Shown here in pieces: positions 48,926 to 57,537 of a stretch of DNA of 64,000 nt. The position numbers were made by a program, and so were the translations under genes. Position 1 is the stretch's first letter, and each line of letters opens with the position of its first letter. The notes under the pieces were generated by a model. It made no database searches and was not told the DNA's origin. It saw nothing but the letters and a program-made list of their open reading frames with translations. This stretch comes from Geothrix edaphica (GTDB lineage: Bacteria > Acidobacteriota > Holophagae > Holophagales > Holophagaceae). The stretch covers positions 434,001-498,000 of the forward strand of contig NZ_BSDC01000001.1 in NCBI RefSeq assembly GCF_030268045.1, in the 5' to 3' direction.

Positions 48926-48934
48926 ATTCTAACA
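48926..48934 (-). promoter_or_regulatory. Extended -10 promoter candidate for rhlE
   Basis: On the minus strand TGTTAGAAT matches an extended -10 in the only AT-rich stretch upstream of rhlE. It implies a leader of about 170 nt. No good -35 is seen. Confidence 0.3.
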
Positions 48935-48962
48935 CCTTTGAAAATAAGAACCTACAGACCCA

Positions 48963-51900
48963 TCAGATGGAGGAGGCGGTGCGGAGCCGGTCGTCCCGGG
49001 AGGCGGGCCGGCGGCTCCGTCGGCGGAGCAGGCGTCGGCGGCGCACCTCGAAGGCGAAGGCGTCCAGGGCCTCGGGATCCGGCGGCTCGCCGTTCAGGGG
49101 CACGGAGAGGATGAGCAGGCCCTCCCGTTCGGTCGCGTGGATGAACTGGGCGTCCGCCAGCTTGGAGGGCATGCACTCCAGAGGCGCCACCAGCACGGCC
49201 GCGTCGATCTCACCCCGGCGCCAGCCCAGCAGGGGGGCGCCGAGGGTGAGCACGGCTTCGCCTTCCAGGGCCTCGCGCAGGTAGGGTGCTGAAGCTTCCA
49301 GGATCCTGGGCAGGGAGCCCCGACGGGGCCAGTCGAGCTCGGTCGTGAGCGTCCCTTCGGCCACGGCCAGGATCCGCTCCCGGACCCACCGCTCCACCCG
49401 GGCGGCTGGGCCGGTCTTGGCACCCTGGGTCCGCGCGGTGTACTCGGAGTATTCGATGAAGTCGGTGGTGGCCTCGATATCCACTCGCAGACCCCGGGCG
49501 GCCAGGGCGCGCGCCATCTGGCCGTTGGCGAAGGGATCGAGCCGCACGTAGATCTCCCCGGTCAGCAGCACCCGGGGCAGGTCGGCCCCGCTGTCCGCCC
49601 GCCGGAGCTCCGCCAGGGCCTGGCGGAGCAGGGCGGGGATGCCGTAGATGCGGCCCGTGGCCACCTCGGAGACCACCCGCGCGGCGCCGAGGTCGCCGGC
49701 GGCCGTGGCTTCGAGATGAGCTGCAATGCGGGCGGCCCACTTGTCCCGGATGGCGTCTGCCGCGCCGGGCGTCCGCTCCGCGGCCCGGATGTGGCAGAGG
49801 GCCCGCTCGAGGGTGCCGAAGGCCGCCATGCCCGCGAGGATGAGGGCCTTGAAGCCCGTGGGCAGGCCGCGGAAATAGTCGCCGTAGGGCGGGGACCAGA
49901 TCCGCACCCGGGCCTCCTCGCCCAGGCGCTTCAGGATCAGCTGGTGCAGGGTGCGGTAGGCCCCCATGCGACAGGGGCCGAAGGCGGCGGGAAGCAGCAG
50001 GACCACGTGTCCGGCCGGGTGGCGCTCCAGGTGGGCGAGGAGCCCGCCCAGCAACAGGGTCATGGGCAGGCACTCCTTTCCGGAGGTCTGCCGGCGGCCG
50101 AGACGCAGGGCGCCCAGGTCCGAAGGCGGCAGGGCCTCGGCCGGCAGACCCAGGCCACGCATGACGGCCGCGACGGCTTCGGGCTCGGGGCCCATGGGCG
50201 GGATCAGCAGGAGCTCCCCCTCGCGGTGGATCTCCTGGAAGGTGCGGGTGCCCACGCAGAGGTCCGCAGCCGGTCGGGGCTCGCACTGGCCTTCCCGCGG
50301 CCGGTCCTCGCGGACGCAGTGGAGGAAGGCCTCCACCCGAGTCTTGGTGCCGGCGTCCCCCGAGTGCCCGTCTGTCTCGATGACGGCGTAGGGGCGCCCC
50401 TCCATGAGCCAGGCGAAGAAGGGGACGGTGAAGCTGTCGGGCCCGCAGGCGTAGTTCGAGCAGAAGACGCTGTAGAGGCCAGGTGTCCGGCGGATCTGCC
50501 AGGCGGCCCGCAGGATGCGCTGGCTGTGGCCCCAGAAGACCTCGTCGAAGGTGGGCACGCCCTCGTCCAGGGGCAGGCAGTCCAGGGGGATGGCGATGGC
50601 GCCCTGCTCCCGGAGGATGGCGGGCACGTTGGAGTTCAGCACATCGTTGTGCAGGGTGTAGCCGCGGCCCAGCAGCACCACGGGCACCAGGTCCCGCTCC
50701 CGGCAGAAGGCCAGGGCCCGGCGGCCCAGCTCTGTCAGCTCCGCCTCGAAGGTCAGCTGGGCGGCCCGGGCCGCCCGCCAGGCGGAGCGCCATTCCGAAG
50801 GCAGGTCCCGGCCCAGGTCCGCGGCCAGGCGCCTGCACACGCGCAGGAAGGCCGGGGAGTCGTAGGCTCCGGGGCCGAAATCCACCACCGGGGAGAGCAC
50901 CTTGGGCGCAGCGGCTCCCAGCTCCAGGCGGAGCACGTCCGGGGCCCCCTGGGAGATGGGGCAGACCACCGCATGGGGCTCTCCGCCCACCCTCGGAAGC
51001 TCCCGCATCATGGGCAGGAACAGGTAGTCAGGCCTCGCATCCGCCATGCCGGCCACGAGGCCGTGGTACTGCTGCATGGGCGCGCAGAAGGGCACCCCCG
51101 CTTCCTCGATGCCCCGCTTCAGCGTGTCGCGCCCCGGCGTGGGGGCCACCTGCAGGTCGAAGCCGAGCTCGTGGAGGAAGGTGGCGAAGAAAGGGAAGGT
51201 GCCTTGCAGCTGGAACTCGCCGCTGATCCCGATGAGGGGCCGGCCCCGCCGCTCCGAGAGGGGCTCGGAGAGGCGGGCCACCAGCTCCCGGCGCTCCCGG
51301 AAGGGGTCGGGGGCCCGGTCCGGCAGCTTGGCCCGCCGGGTGCCCTTGTCCCACAGGGAGCAGCCGCCGCCCCAGGTGAACCTGGTGGTGGTGCCGTCCA
51401 CCCGCGTGGTGAGGCGGTCGATGCGGCACTTGTTCCCGGCGCCGCCGCAGCCCTGCGTGGCGGTGCAGACGAACTGATCCTTGGCGGCCACCTCCGCCTG
51501 GAGGAAGCGCGCCCCATCCAGGTCGTCGGCCTCCTCCCAGGCCAGCTCGCGGGCGGCCAGGAGCGCGATGCCCACCGCGCCCATGAGGCCGGGCTTGGGC
51601 GGCACGATGACCTCGGCCCCGGTCTGGCGGGCCACCGCCGCGGCGAGGGCGTCGGAGGCGAAGGGCATGCCCTGGCAGAAGATCACCTGGCCCACGGAGC
51701 GGCTGCCCTTCACGCGGTTCAGGTAGTTCGCCACCACGGAGTCGTAGATGCCCGCGATGATGGTGGCCTGGGGCACGCCGGCGGCCACGGCCCCGTCGAT
51801 GACCTCAGCCATGAAGATCGAGCAGTGCTGGCCCAGGGAGATGCAGTGGTCCGCGGACAGCGCCACCTCGCCCAGCTGCGCCACGGAGTCGATCCCAGTG

Positions 51901-53273
51901 AAGCGGCGCCCCTGCTCCTCGATGAAGGACCCGGTGCCGGCGGAGCAGGCCTCGTTCATGGCCGCGTCGACCACCTTGCCGCCGGCGAGCCGGATGTATT
52001 TGGCGTCCTGGCCGCCGATCTCGAAGATGGTGTCCACCCGCGGATCGCACTGCAGGGCTCCGGTGGCGTGGGCGGCGATCTCGTTGAGCACGGATACCGC
52101 CTCCCGGCCGTAGCAGACGGAGAGCAGGGAACCCACGATCTCCCGGCCGGACCCAGTCACGCCGAAGCCCCGGATGTGGTGCGCGGCGGCGGTGCCCGCC
52201 AGGAGGTTGCGCATGAGGGCCTGGGCGGCCGCCACCGGCGCGCCGTCCGTGGGCAGGTAGTCCTCCCAGAGCACGGATCCGCTCTCAGGCTCCAGGGCCA
52301 CCGCCTTGGAACCCGTGGAGCCGATGTCGAAGCCGACGATGACCTCGACGGGGACGGCCGCCACGGGGCCCGCGGCCAGAGATTCCGGCGGCCCCTGCAG
52401 GCGGCGGACCCGGTCCAGGTGGAAGGACAGCGGTTCGGAGACCTCCAGCGGCGCCCGATCCGGCGGGCGCAGGAGCGAATCCAGCCCCGGCAGGGCGGCG
52501 GGGGCCTCGGCGGCCAGGATGGCGCAGCCCAGGGCCTCCAGGTAGAGGCGGTCGTCTTCGGAGGCTTCCAGATAGGTCAAGCCATGGGCGGCTGCGTGGC
52601 GGCGGAAGTGGGCCTGGATGCGGGTGGACCTCGCCACGCCGCCGGCGAGCAGCAGGCGCTCCGGGCAGACCTTGGGCTTCAGGAGGGCCTGCACGTTCTC
52701 CGCGATGGCGTCGAGCAGCCCGGCGAGGATGCGCGCGCGGGATTCCCCCTTGTTGGCCAGATGGGTCATGTCCGTCTTGAGGATCACGGGGCAGCGGCCC
52801 GACAGGGGCGCCGGGTCGGCCACACCCTCCGCCAGGGCCGAGGCCTCCTCCACCGTGAGCCCGAACCGCCCCACCAGCTGCTGGAGGAAGTTCCCCGTCC
52901 CCTGGGCGCAGCGGCCATTCTCTCGGTAGATCTCGGTGCCCTTGACCCGGAGCTCCAGCACCGAGAAGCCCCGGCTGCCGATGGAGACCACCGTGGCGGG
53001 CTCCGGTCCATGCCGGAGCCGGAAGCCCGCGGCCAGGGCCTGGCGCCCCGGCACCCGCGGCAGGGCCACCGGCCGTCCCAGGCGACCCGTCACCGCGGCA
53101 CCGGCCACGCCGTCCCAGTCCCAGCCGCGGAGCAGATCCAGGAAGGCCCTCCCGGGGTCCTTCCCGTGGGCCACGCAGGCCCGCCGGGTCCAGGCCCAGC
53201 CGTCTCCCTGCCGCGTCAGCTCCACGGCCTTGAGGGTCTCCGCGCCGAGGTCGAGACCGATGAACCGTGCCAT
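48963..53273 (-). CDS. Fused 2-hydroxyacyl-CoA dehydratase-type activase/reductase protein (BcrAD/BadF family)
   Basis: 1436 residues. Two ASKHA ATPase (BcrA/BadF/HgdC) domains in tandem: the first from IGLDLGAETLKAVEL, with Cys in NGRCAQGTGNFLQ and LSGRCPVILKTD; the second from VIVGFDIGSTGSKAVAL, with Cys in NEACSAGTGSFIEEQ and ADHCISLGQHCSIFMAE. A DUF2229-like part and a long C-terminal region resembling the HgdB/FldB-type component follow (GISGEFQLQGTFPFF, FCAPMQQYHGL, SGKECLPMTLLLGG). Such fusions are thought to drive ATP-dependent low-potential electron transfer, but the acceptor is unknown. AGGAGG lies before the start. Confidence 0.9.
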   Translation of the reverse strand: MARFIGLDLGAETLKAVELTRQGDGWAWTRRACVAHGKDPGRAFLDLLRGWDWDGVAGAAVTGRLGRPVALPRVPGRQALAAGFRLRHGPEPATVVSIGSRGFSVLELRVKGTEIYRENGRCAQGTGNFLQQLVGRFGLTVEEASALAEGVADPAPLSGRCPVILKTDMTHLANKGESRARILAGLLDAIAENVQALLKPKVCPERLLLAGGVARSTRIQAHFRRHAAAHGLTYLEASEDDRLYLEALGCAILAAEAPAALPGLDSLLRPPDRAPLEVSEPLSFHLDRVRRLQGPPESLAAGPVAAVPVEVIVGFDIGSTGSKAVALEPESGSVLWEDYLPTDGAPVAAAQALMRNLLAGTAAAHHIRGFGVTGSGREIVGSLLSVCYGREAVSVLNEIAAHATGALQCDPRVDTIFEIGGQDAKYIRLAGGKVVDAAMNEACSAGTGSFIEEQGRRFTGIDSVAQLGEVALSADHCISLGQHCSIFMAEVIDGAVAAGVPQATIIAGIYDSVVANYLNRVKGSRSVGQVIFCQGMPFASDALAAAVARQTGAEVIVPPKPGLMGAVGIALLAARELAWEEADDLDGARFLQAEVAAKDQFVCTATQGCGGAGNKCRIDRLTTRVDGTTTRFTWGGGCSLWDKGTRRAKLPDRAPDPFRERRELVARLSEPLSERRGRPLIGISGEFQLQGTFPFFATFLHELGFDLQVAPTPGRDTLKRGIEEAGVPFCAPMQQYHGLVAGMADARPDYLFLPMMRELPRVGGEPHAVVCPISQGAPDVLRLELGAAAPKVLSPVVDFGPGAYDSPAFLRVCRRLAADLGRDLPSEWRSAWRAARAAQLTFEAELTELGRRALAFCRERDLVPVVLLGRGYTLHNDVLNSNVPAILREQGAIAIPLDCLPLDEGVPTFDEVFWGHSQRILRAAWQIRRTPGLYSVFCSNYACGPDSFTVPFFAWLMEGRPYAVIETDGHSGDAGTKTRVEAFLHCVREDRPREGQCEPRPAADLCVGTRTFQEIHREGELLLIPPMGPEPEAVAAVMRGLGLPAEALPPSDLGALRLGRRQTSGKECLPMTLLLGGLLAHLERHPAGHVVLLLPAAFGPCRMGAYRTLHQLILKRLGEEARVRIWSPPYGDYFRGLPTGFKALILAGMAAFGTLERALCHIRAAERTPGAADAIRDKWAARIAAHLEATAAGDLGAARVVSEVATGRIYGIPALLRQALAELRRADSGADLPRVLLTGEIYVRLDPFANGQMARALAARGLRVDIEATTDFIEYSEYTARTQGAKTGPAARVERWVRERILAVAEGTLTTELDWPRRGSLPRILEASAPYLREALEGEAVLTLGAPLLGWRRGEIDAAVLVAPLECMPSKLADAQFIHATEREGLLILSVPLNGEPPDPEALDAFAFEVRRRRLLRRRSRRPASRDDRLRTASSI

Positions 53274-53463
53274 GGTGCCTCCTATCCGGGGCCTCCCGGA
53301 AGCTGGATTCAGAAGCGGCAGATGAAGCTTGCGCCGGCCCGGGTCAGGAGGACACCCATAACTCGAGCCGCCAGGCTGCTTTCGAATCTCAGGTCCCCAG
53401 GTGCTTCAAGACTGAGACTGCAGAGCAGAATGAACGGATTCCGCCGAAGGGGCAGGGATATGA

Positions 53464-53616
53464 AGGGCTCCCGGGTTGGGCTTGGAGGAACGCTGCGAGT
53501 ACCTGATCTACCTCGAGTGCGAACCCATGGTCGGCCCTATCCGGAAGGACCCCCGGTTCAAGGCCCTCCTGAAGTCGGTCCGTTCCTGGTTTTTTCGAGT
53601 CATTTCAGCCGCGTGA
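53464..53616 (+). pseudogene. Remnant of a TPR-type protein C terminus
   Basis: In the 326-bp gap before hisS one frame reads LEERCEYLIYLECEP, then MVGPIRKDPRFKALLKSV, and a TGA at 53614. The PxRxDPRFxALLxxV pattern is typical of the end of large TPR-containing kinases and cyclases. No start or upstream domain remains; a stop lies just before 53464. It also runs 17 bp into the end of hisS. The rest of the gap (53274-53463) shows nothing recognisable. Confidence 0.4.
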
Positions 53617-54841
53617 ACACTTCGCCCATCGACCAGCTCTCCTGCTCGCCGGTCGCCATGTGCTTGACGGTGATGGTGCCGCCGTCCAGTTCGCCGTCGC
53701 CCAGGATGAGCACCGTCTGAATGCCCGTGCGGTTGGCGGTGGCCATGGCCTTCTTGAGGGCGCCACCGCGGGTCTCCAGCTGCAGGGCGATGCCGGCATC
53801 CCAGAGCCCGCGCGCCAGCTTGAAGGCCTCGGTGGCGGCCCGCTCGCCCAGGGGGATGAGCAGGGCGGGGGCGACCTGGGGGGCCTCGCCGTGGATCTGC
53901 TGCAGCACCATGGCCAGGCGGTCCAGGCCGATGGCCCAGCCGAAGGCCGGCACGTCGGGGCCACCCAGGTGCTTCACGAGCAGGTCGTAGCGGCCGCCGC
54001 CCAGCAGGGCGCTCTGGGCGCCCAGGTCGGAGCTGAGCAGCTCGAAGGCCGTGCGGGTGTAGTAGTCCAGGCCGCGCACGAGCCGCGGATTCTCTTCGTA
54101 GGGGATGTCCAGGTCTGTGAGAAGAGCCTTGAGCCGGGCGTGGTGCTTCGCCGAGGCCTCGTCCAGGTAGTCCGTGATCACCGGATGTCCTTCGAGCGCC
54201 GCCTGGCAGGTTTCGTTCTTGCAGTCCAAGACGCGCAGCGGGTTGGACTCGATGCGCCGGTGGCAGTCGGAACAGAACTGCTCCTGCCGCGCCGCGAAAA
54301 AGGCGCGGAAGGCCGTGTAGAAGGCGGGGCGCGACTCGGGAGTGCCGACGCTGTTGATGGAGAAGACCATCTGCTTGAGTCCCAGCTCCTTCAGGAAGCT
54401 GTGGAGCATGAGCAGGCTCTCGGCCTCGCTCTCGGGGCTGGCCACGCCAAAGCTCTCGGCGCCGATCTGCCAGAACTGGCGGTACCGGCCGGTCTGCATG
54501 CGCTCGTAGCGGAACTGCTGGCCGATGTAATAGAACAGGACGGGATCACTGGAGGCCAGCAGCTTGTGCTGGATGGCCGCCCGCACCACGCCGGCGGTGT
54601 TCTCGGGGCGCATCACGACTTCGCGGCCGCCCTTGTCCGTGAACTGGTACATCTCCTTGTTCACGATGTCGGAACTCTCCCCGACGCTGCGCTTGAAGAC
54701 GTCCAGCTCCTCGAGGATGGGGGTGCGGATCTCGCCGTAGCCATGGCGGCCGAACACGCGGCGGGCGGTTTCTTCGATATGCTGGAACCAGCGCAGCTCC
54801 GCCCCGAACAGATCCCGCATGCCTTTCACCGATTGGGCCAT
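53600..54841 (-). CDS. hisS: Histidyl-tRNA synthetase
   Basis: 413 residues, class II. Motif 1 region KGMRDLFGAELRWFQHIEET, motif 2 (MRPENTAGVVRA, QQFRYERMQTGRYRQFWQIG), the His-specific RGLDYYTRTAFEL and LLGGGRYDLLVKHLGG, and motif 3 AFGWAIGLDRLAM. The C-terminal anticodon-binding domain is complete. GGGAG 7 nt ahead supports the ATG at 54841. Its start codon overlaps, on the opposite strand, the start codon of the amidase gene. Confidence 0.95.
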   Translation of the reverse strand: MAQSVKGMRDLFGAELRWFQHIEETARRVFGRHGYGEIRTPILEELDVFKRSVGESSDIVNKEMYQFTDKGGREVVMRPENTAGVVRAAIQHKLLASSDPVLFYYIGQQFRYERMQTGRYRQFWQIGAESFGVASPESEAESLLMLHSFLKELGLKQMVFSINSVGTPESRPAFYTAFRAFFAARQEQFCSDCHRRIESNPLRVLDCKNETCQAALEGHPVITDYLDEASAKHHARLKALLTDLDIPYEENPRLVRGLDYYTRTAFELLSSDLGAQSALLGGGRYDLLVKHLGGPDVPAFGWAIGLDRLAMVLQQIHGEAPQVAPALLIPLGERAATEAFKLARGLWDAGIALQLETRGGALKKAMATANRTGIQTVLILGDGELDGGTITVKHMATGEQESWSMGEVFTRLK

Positions 54842-55625
54842 GATCCGACTCCCGAGCCTCCTGCTCACCTTCAGCCTACTGTCTTGGGCCCAGACCCCCA
54901 AACCCACCGGCCCTCCGGTCCATCCGCCGCGCCTGAAGGTCATGGTGGATCCGGGGCACGGCGGGGACGATGGCGGGGCCAAGGGGCCCAGGGGCCTGAA
55001 GGAGAAGGCCGCCGCCCTGGAGATCGGCCAGGCCGTGGCCGCCAAGCTGGAAGCCGCCGGGTTCGAGGCGGTGTTCACCCGGGACGATGACACCTTCATC
55101 CCCCTCTGGGATCGGGCCCGGGCCGCCAATGCCCAGGGGGCGGACCTCTTCATCAGCCTCCACCTGAACGCCGCCCGGACCCGTGCCGCTCGGGGCTCCG
55201 AAGTCTACTTCCTGAGCCTGGGCAAGGGCGACGACGACGAGGTGGTGGCCGCCGAGAACGCCGGCGCCGGGACCGCCCCGACCAGCGCAGACAGCGTGGT
55301 GGCGAGCATCCTGGATGACCTGGCCCAGAAGGCCTTCCTCCAGGATTCCGAGCGCCTGGCCGTGGCCATCCAGGGCCAGCTGAACCGCCTGGCGGGCATC
55401 AAGGAACGCGGCGTCAAGCAGGCGCCCTTCATTGTCCTGCGCGGCGCGGCCATGCCCGCCGTCCTGGTGGAGGTGGCCTTCATCTCCAACCCGAAAGAGG
55501 AGGAGAAGCTCAAGGACGCCGCCTTCCGCGCCAAGGTGGCCGACGCCATCACCCGCGGGGTGCGCCGCTACTTCGCCCAGGCCAACGGCAGCGTGCGGCG
55601 CCGGACCGTGGCCGGACCCGGCTGA
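54840..55625 (+). CDS. N-acetylmuramoyl-L-alanine amidase (Amidase_3, AmiC-like)
   Basis: 261 residues, exported by a signal peptide (MIRLPSLLLTFSLLSWAQ). Cleaves the amide between MurNAc and the stem peptide, probably in cell separation. Zinc ligands and catalytic acid: His in DPGHGGDDGGAKG, Glu in LKEKAAALEI, His in FISLHLNAA, and Glu in VLVEVAFISN. The signal peptide argues for the ATG at 54840, which lies on the same CATG as the hisS start. An upstream in-frame ATG at 54819 would put non-hydrophobic residues in front. Confidence 0.9.
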   Translation: MIRLPSLLLTFSLLSWAQTPKPTGPPVHPPRLKVMVDPGHGGDDGGAKGPRGLKEKAAALEIGQAVAAKLEAAGFEAVFTRDDDTFIPLWDRARAANAQGADLFISLHLNAARTRAARGSEVYFLSLGKGDDDEVVAAENAGAGTAPTSADSVVASILDDLAQKAFLQDSERLAVAIQGQLNRLAGIKERGVKQAPFIVLRGAAMPAVLVEVAFISNPKEEEKLKDAAFRAKVADAITRGVRRYFAQANGSVRRRTVAGPG

Positions 55626-55627
55626 GG

Positions 55628-55652
55628 GAGCGTTGGCCTCCGAAGCCAAAGG
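55628..55652 (+). repeat. 25-bp partial copy of the tRNA-Arg anticodon arm
   Basis: The 25 bp beginning GAGCGTTGGCCTCCG and ending AAGCCAAAGG repeat positions 55746-55770 of the tRNA gene exactly, just after the amidase stop and 118 bp upstream. It lacks the acceptor and T arms, so it is not a working tRNA. Confidence 0.85.
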
Positions 55653-55723
55653 CCATGCGCGCCCCGGTGCCGAAGCCTCAGCCTTGAATGAAAAGCCGAT
55701 CGAAGCCATGATGAGAGGTCGTA

Positions 55724-55800
55724 GTACCCGTAGCTCAGTTGGATAGAGCGTTGGCCTCCGAAGCCAAAGGTCGCTGGTTCGATTCCAGTCGGGTGCACCA
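55724..55800 (+). tRNA. tRNA-Arg (anticodon CCG)
   Basis: 77 nt with encoded CCA. The acceptor GTACCCG pairs with CGGGTGC (one T-G pair). D arm TAGCTCAGTTGGATAGAGC. The anticodon stem TTGGC/GCCAA encloses loop CTCCGAA, giving anticodon CCG for codon CGG. T arm CTGGTTCGATTCCAG. A perfect terminator hairpin begins at the terminal A. Confidence 0.97.
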
Positions 55801-55838
55801 ACAAAGCCAGGGGGGCCTTTGGCCCCCCTGGCTTTGTT
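55800..55838 (+). terminator. Terminator of the tRNA-Arg gene
   Basis: An 18-bp perfect stem (AACAAAGCCAGGGGGGCC with its complement) around a TTT loop, ending in GCTTTGTT. It begins at the last base of the tRNA. Confidence 0.75.
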
Positions 55839-56010
55839 GACGTTTCTGGAATCGAACCAGCGAGTGGATCGCCCAAGGCGGCACTAGATGTGCCGCCGAC
55901 GCGAGCCGAGGGCGGCGCAGCCGCACGGTTCGATTCCCGACGGGGGACCAGTGGCCCCCCCTGGCTTTGTTGACGCTCCTGGAATCGAGCCAGCGAGCGG
56001 GATCACCCAG
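55821..56010. repeat. Duplicated terminator-half and inverted T-arm copies downstream of tRNA-Arg
   Basis: GGCCCCCCTGGCTTTGTTGA at 55821-55840 recurs nearly unchanged at 55953-55972. After each copy comes a reverse-complement T arm of the tRNA: CTGGAATCGAACCAGCGA at 55845-55862 and CTGGAATCGAGCCAGCGA at 55979-55996. A further plus-strand T-arm and CCA-like piece (GGTTCGATTCCCGACGGGGG, then ACCA) ends at 55950. No gene lies here. Confidence 0.75.
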
Positions 56011-56121
56011 GTTTTTCCGGGTCGCGGCAGGGCCCTCCGGGTGGAGCCGCGGGGGCCGACCAGGCCAGGCTCCATGCAGCCTGATTCCCTTGAACCAAAA
56101 GGAATTTTCAATCCCGCGGCC

Positions 56122-56150
56122 TTGACGGACCTCATTTTGCGAGGCACAAT
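56122..56150 (+). promoter_or_regulatory. Sigma-70-type promoter of the PadR gene
   Basis: TTGACG, 17 bp, CACAAT. The -10 covers the first possible ATG of the frame (56149), which argues that translation starts further down at the GTG at 56176. Confidence 0.55.
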
Positions 56151-56175
56151 GAAACAGCCTAAACCGGAGGACCCT

Positions 56176-56502
56176 GTGGATCGTGAACTGCTGAAGGGCA
56201 GCACACCCCTGCTGCTGCTGTCGCTGCTCTGCGAGGGGCCCATGTATGGCTACCAGATCATCGAGACGGTCCGCCAGCGCACCGGGGGATCGTACACGCT
56301 GAAGGAAGGGGCCCTCTATCCGGCCCTCCACAAGCTGGAGGCCACGGAGTTCATCACCTCGTACTGGGAAACCCAGGAGAATGGCCGGGAGCGCCGCTAC
56401 TACTCGATCCAGCCCGCCGGACAGGCCTTCCTCTCCGCCAAGAAGAAGGAGTGGAACCAGTTCGTGGACATGGTCCAGGCCTTCGTCGGGCCCCGAGGCT
56501 GA
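56176..56502 (+). CDS. PadR-family transcriptional regulator
   Basis: 108 residues from a GTG at 56176 with GGAGG 5 bp upstream, the normal length for short PadR proteins. Winged-helix signature: LLLLSLLCEGPMYGYQIIET, KEGALYPALHKLEATEFITS and RERRYYSIQPAGQAFL. An ATG at 56149 in frame overlaps the promoter -10. It is followed at 12 bp by a membrane protein with a HAAS-like N terminus, the common PadR partner, and probably controls that gene. Confidence 0.9.
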   Translation: MDRELLKGSTPLLLLSLLCEGPMYGYQIIETVRQRTGGSYTLKEGALYPALHKLEATEFITSYWETQENGRERRYYSIQPAGQAFLSAKKKEWNQFVDMVQAFVGPRG

Positions 56503-56514
56503 GGGTTCGCTTCC

Positions 56515-57273
56515 ATGTCCCGGGCCCTTGACGGCTACCTCTCCCAAGTGGCTGCCGGCCTGAGGGGAGTGTCCCGCCGGCGGCGGCTCATGCTGCTGCG
56601 GGAGCTGGAGGCCCACCTGCTGGACGAGGCCGAGGCCCGGGGCATCCAGGGCGAGTCGGCCATGTCGGCCCTGCTCGCCGAAAAGGAGCGGCCCGGCCGG
56701 CTGGCCGAGGAACTCGCGGCCGGAGAAGGCCAGGACGCCAATCACCGCGGCGGCACGGCCCTGGCGGCGGGCATGATCATCGGGGCGGCGACGGGCAGCC
56801 ACATGTGGTTCGAGGGCTGGCGCTGGTACATCTGCGTGGCCTTCGCCGCGGCCCAGGGTCTGGCTGTGGGCGCCGGCTACTTCTGGGCCCGGCGGTACTG
56901 GCTCCGGCTTGACCCCTGGGCGCGGACGGCCGTGGCCGTCCTGCTCACCTCGCTGCTCTCCATCCCCCTCGGATTCACCACATCCCACGGGTTCAAGCCG
57001 ACCCGCCTGCTCTACGGGGCCTACACCGGCTTCCTGCTGGAGCGGCACAGCCAGGAACGCCCGCTCTGGCAGACCCTCCTCGAGCCCGTCCTCTTCACGG
57101 CCTTCATGTTCGCCGTGGAGACGGGGTTCCTGGGCCGGATCCGGTTCCAGTGGTGGCAGGTGCCCCTGGAGCTCAGCTTCAACGCCACTCTGCTGATCAG
57201 CGTGATGCTGGCTCTGAAGCTCCGGCGCGTCCTGGCCGAACGCTGGGTGTTGATGCCCCAGGAGCAGGGGTGA
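56515..57273 (+). CDS. Membrane protein with HAAS-like N-terminal domain, PadR partner
   Basis: 252 residues. The first 70 residues are helical and charged (SRRRRLMLLRELEAHLLDEA), like the HAAS/DUF1700 domain found with PadR genes. About five membrane segments follow (for example GTALAAGMIIGAATG, TAVAVLLTSLLSIPLGFTTS, FNATLLISVMLALKL). Function unknown; PadR-HAAS pairs are thought to sense envelope or lipid states. Confidence 0.75.
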   Translation: MSRALDGYLSQVAAGLRGVSRRRRLMLLRELEAHLLDEAEARGIQGESAMSALLAEKERPGRLAEELAAGEGQDANHRGGTALAAGMIIGAATGSHMWFEGWRWYICVAFAAAQGLAVGAGYFWARRYWLRLDPWARTAVAVLLTSLLSIPLGFTTSHGFKPTRLLYGAYTGFLLERHSQERPLWQTLLEPVLFTAFMFAVETGFLGRIRFQWWQVPLELSFNATLLISVMLALKLRRVLAERWVLMPQEQG

Positions 57274-57290
57274 ATGCTGTCCGGGGGGTC

Positions 57291-57363
57291 CCTCGCAACG
57301 TATGCGTTGCGAGGATCTAAGGGCGCGCTGCGCGCCTCCATGTGACACGACGCTTCGCGTCGT
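57291..57363. repeat. Cluster of three small hairpins
   Basis: CCTCGCAACG-TATG-CGTTGCGAGG (57291-57314), GGCGCG-CTG-CGCGCC (57322-57336) and ACGACGC-TTC-GCGTCGT (57347-57363) follow one another after the HAAS gene. The first resembles 9186-9209 and the third the style of 30704-30726. The remaining gap to rpmE holds only the promoter below. Confidence 0.7.
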
Positions 57364-57434
57364 TCCCACTCGCCTCTGGCTCCTGGACATGGAGCCTCCC
57401 CCCGGGCCCCCACGCCGGATCCCGGGAATCCCCC

Positions 57435-57463
57435 TTGAGTCAGGGGCGTTCCAGCGATAAACT
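57435..57463 (+). promoter_or_regulatory. Promoter candidate for rpmE
   Basis: TTGAGT, 17 bp, TAAACT, about 75 bp before the rpmE start. Confidence 0.5.
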
Positions 57464-57537
57464 GTTCGTCTTGCGTGGACAAGCCGCGTGCATTCACCCC
57501 GCCCATGGGGGCATCCGGTCGGTCCCAGGAGGAAGAG

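Noticed and set aside
49716-53720. 1334-codon open frame opposite the activase gene
   Set aside because: Antisense shadow of a conserved protein; only its far 3' region overlaps anything odd, and the recognisable remnant there is in another frame.
55568-55920. Short minus-strand peptides across tRNA-Arg, such as RLESNQRPLASEANALS
   Set aside because: These are conceptual translations of the tRNA gene complement, a well-known spurious annotation.
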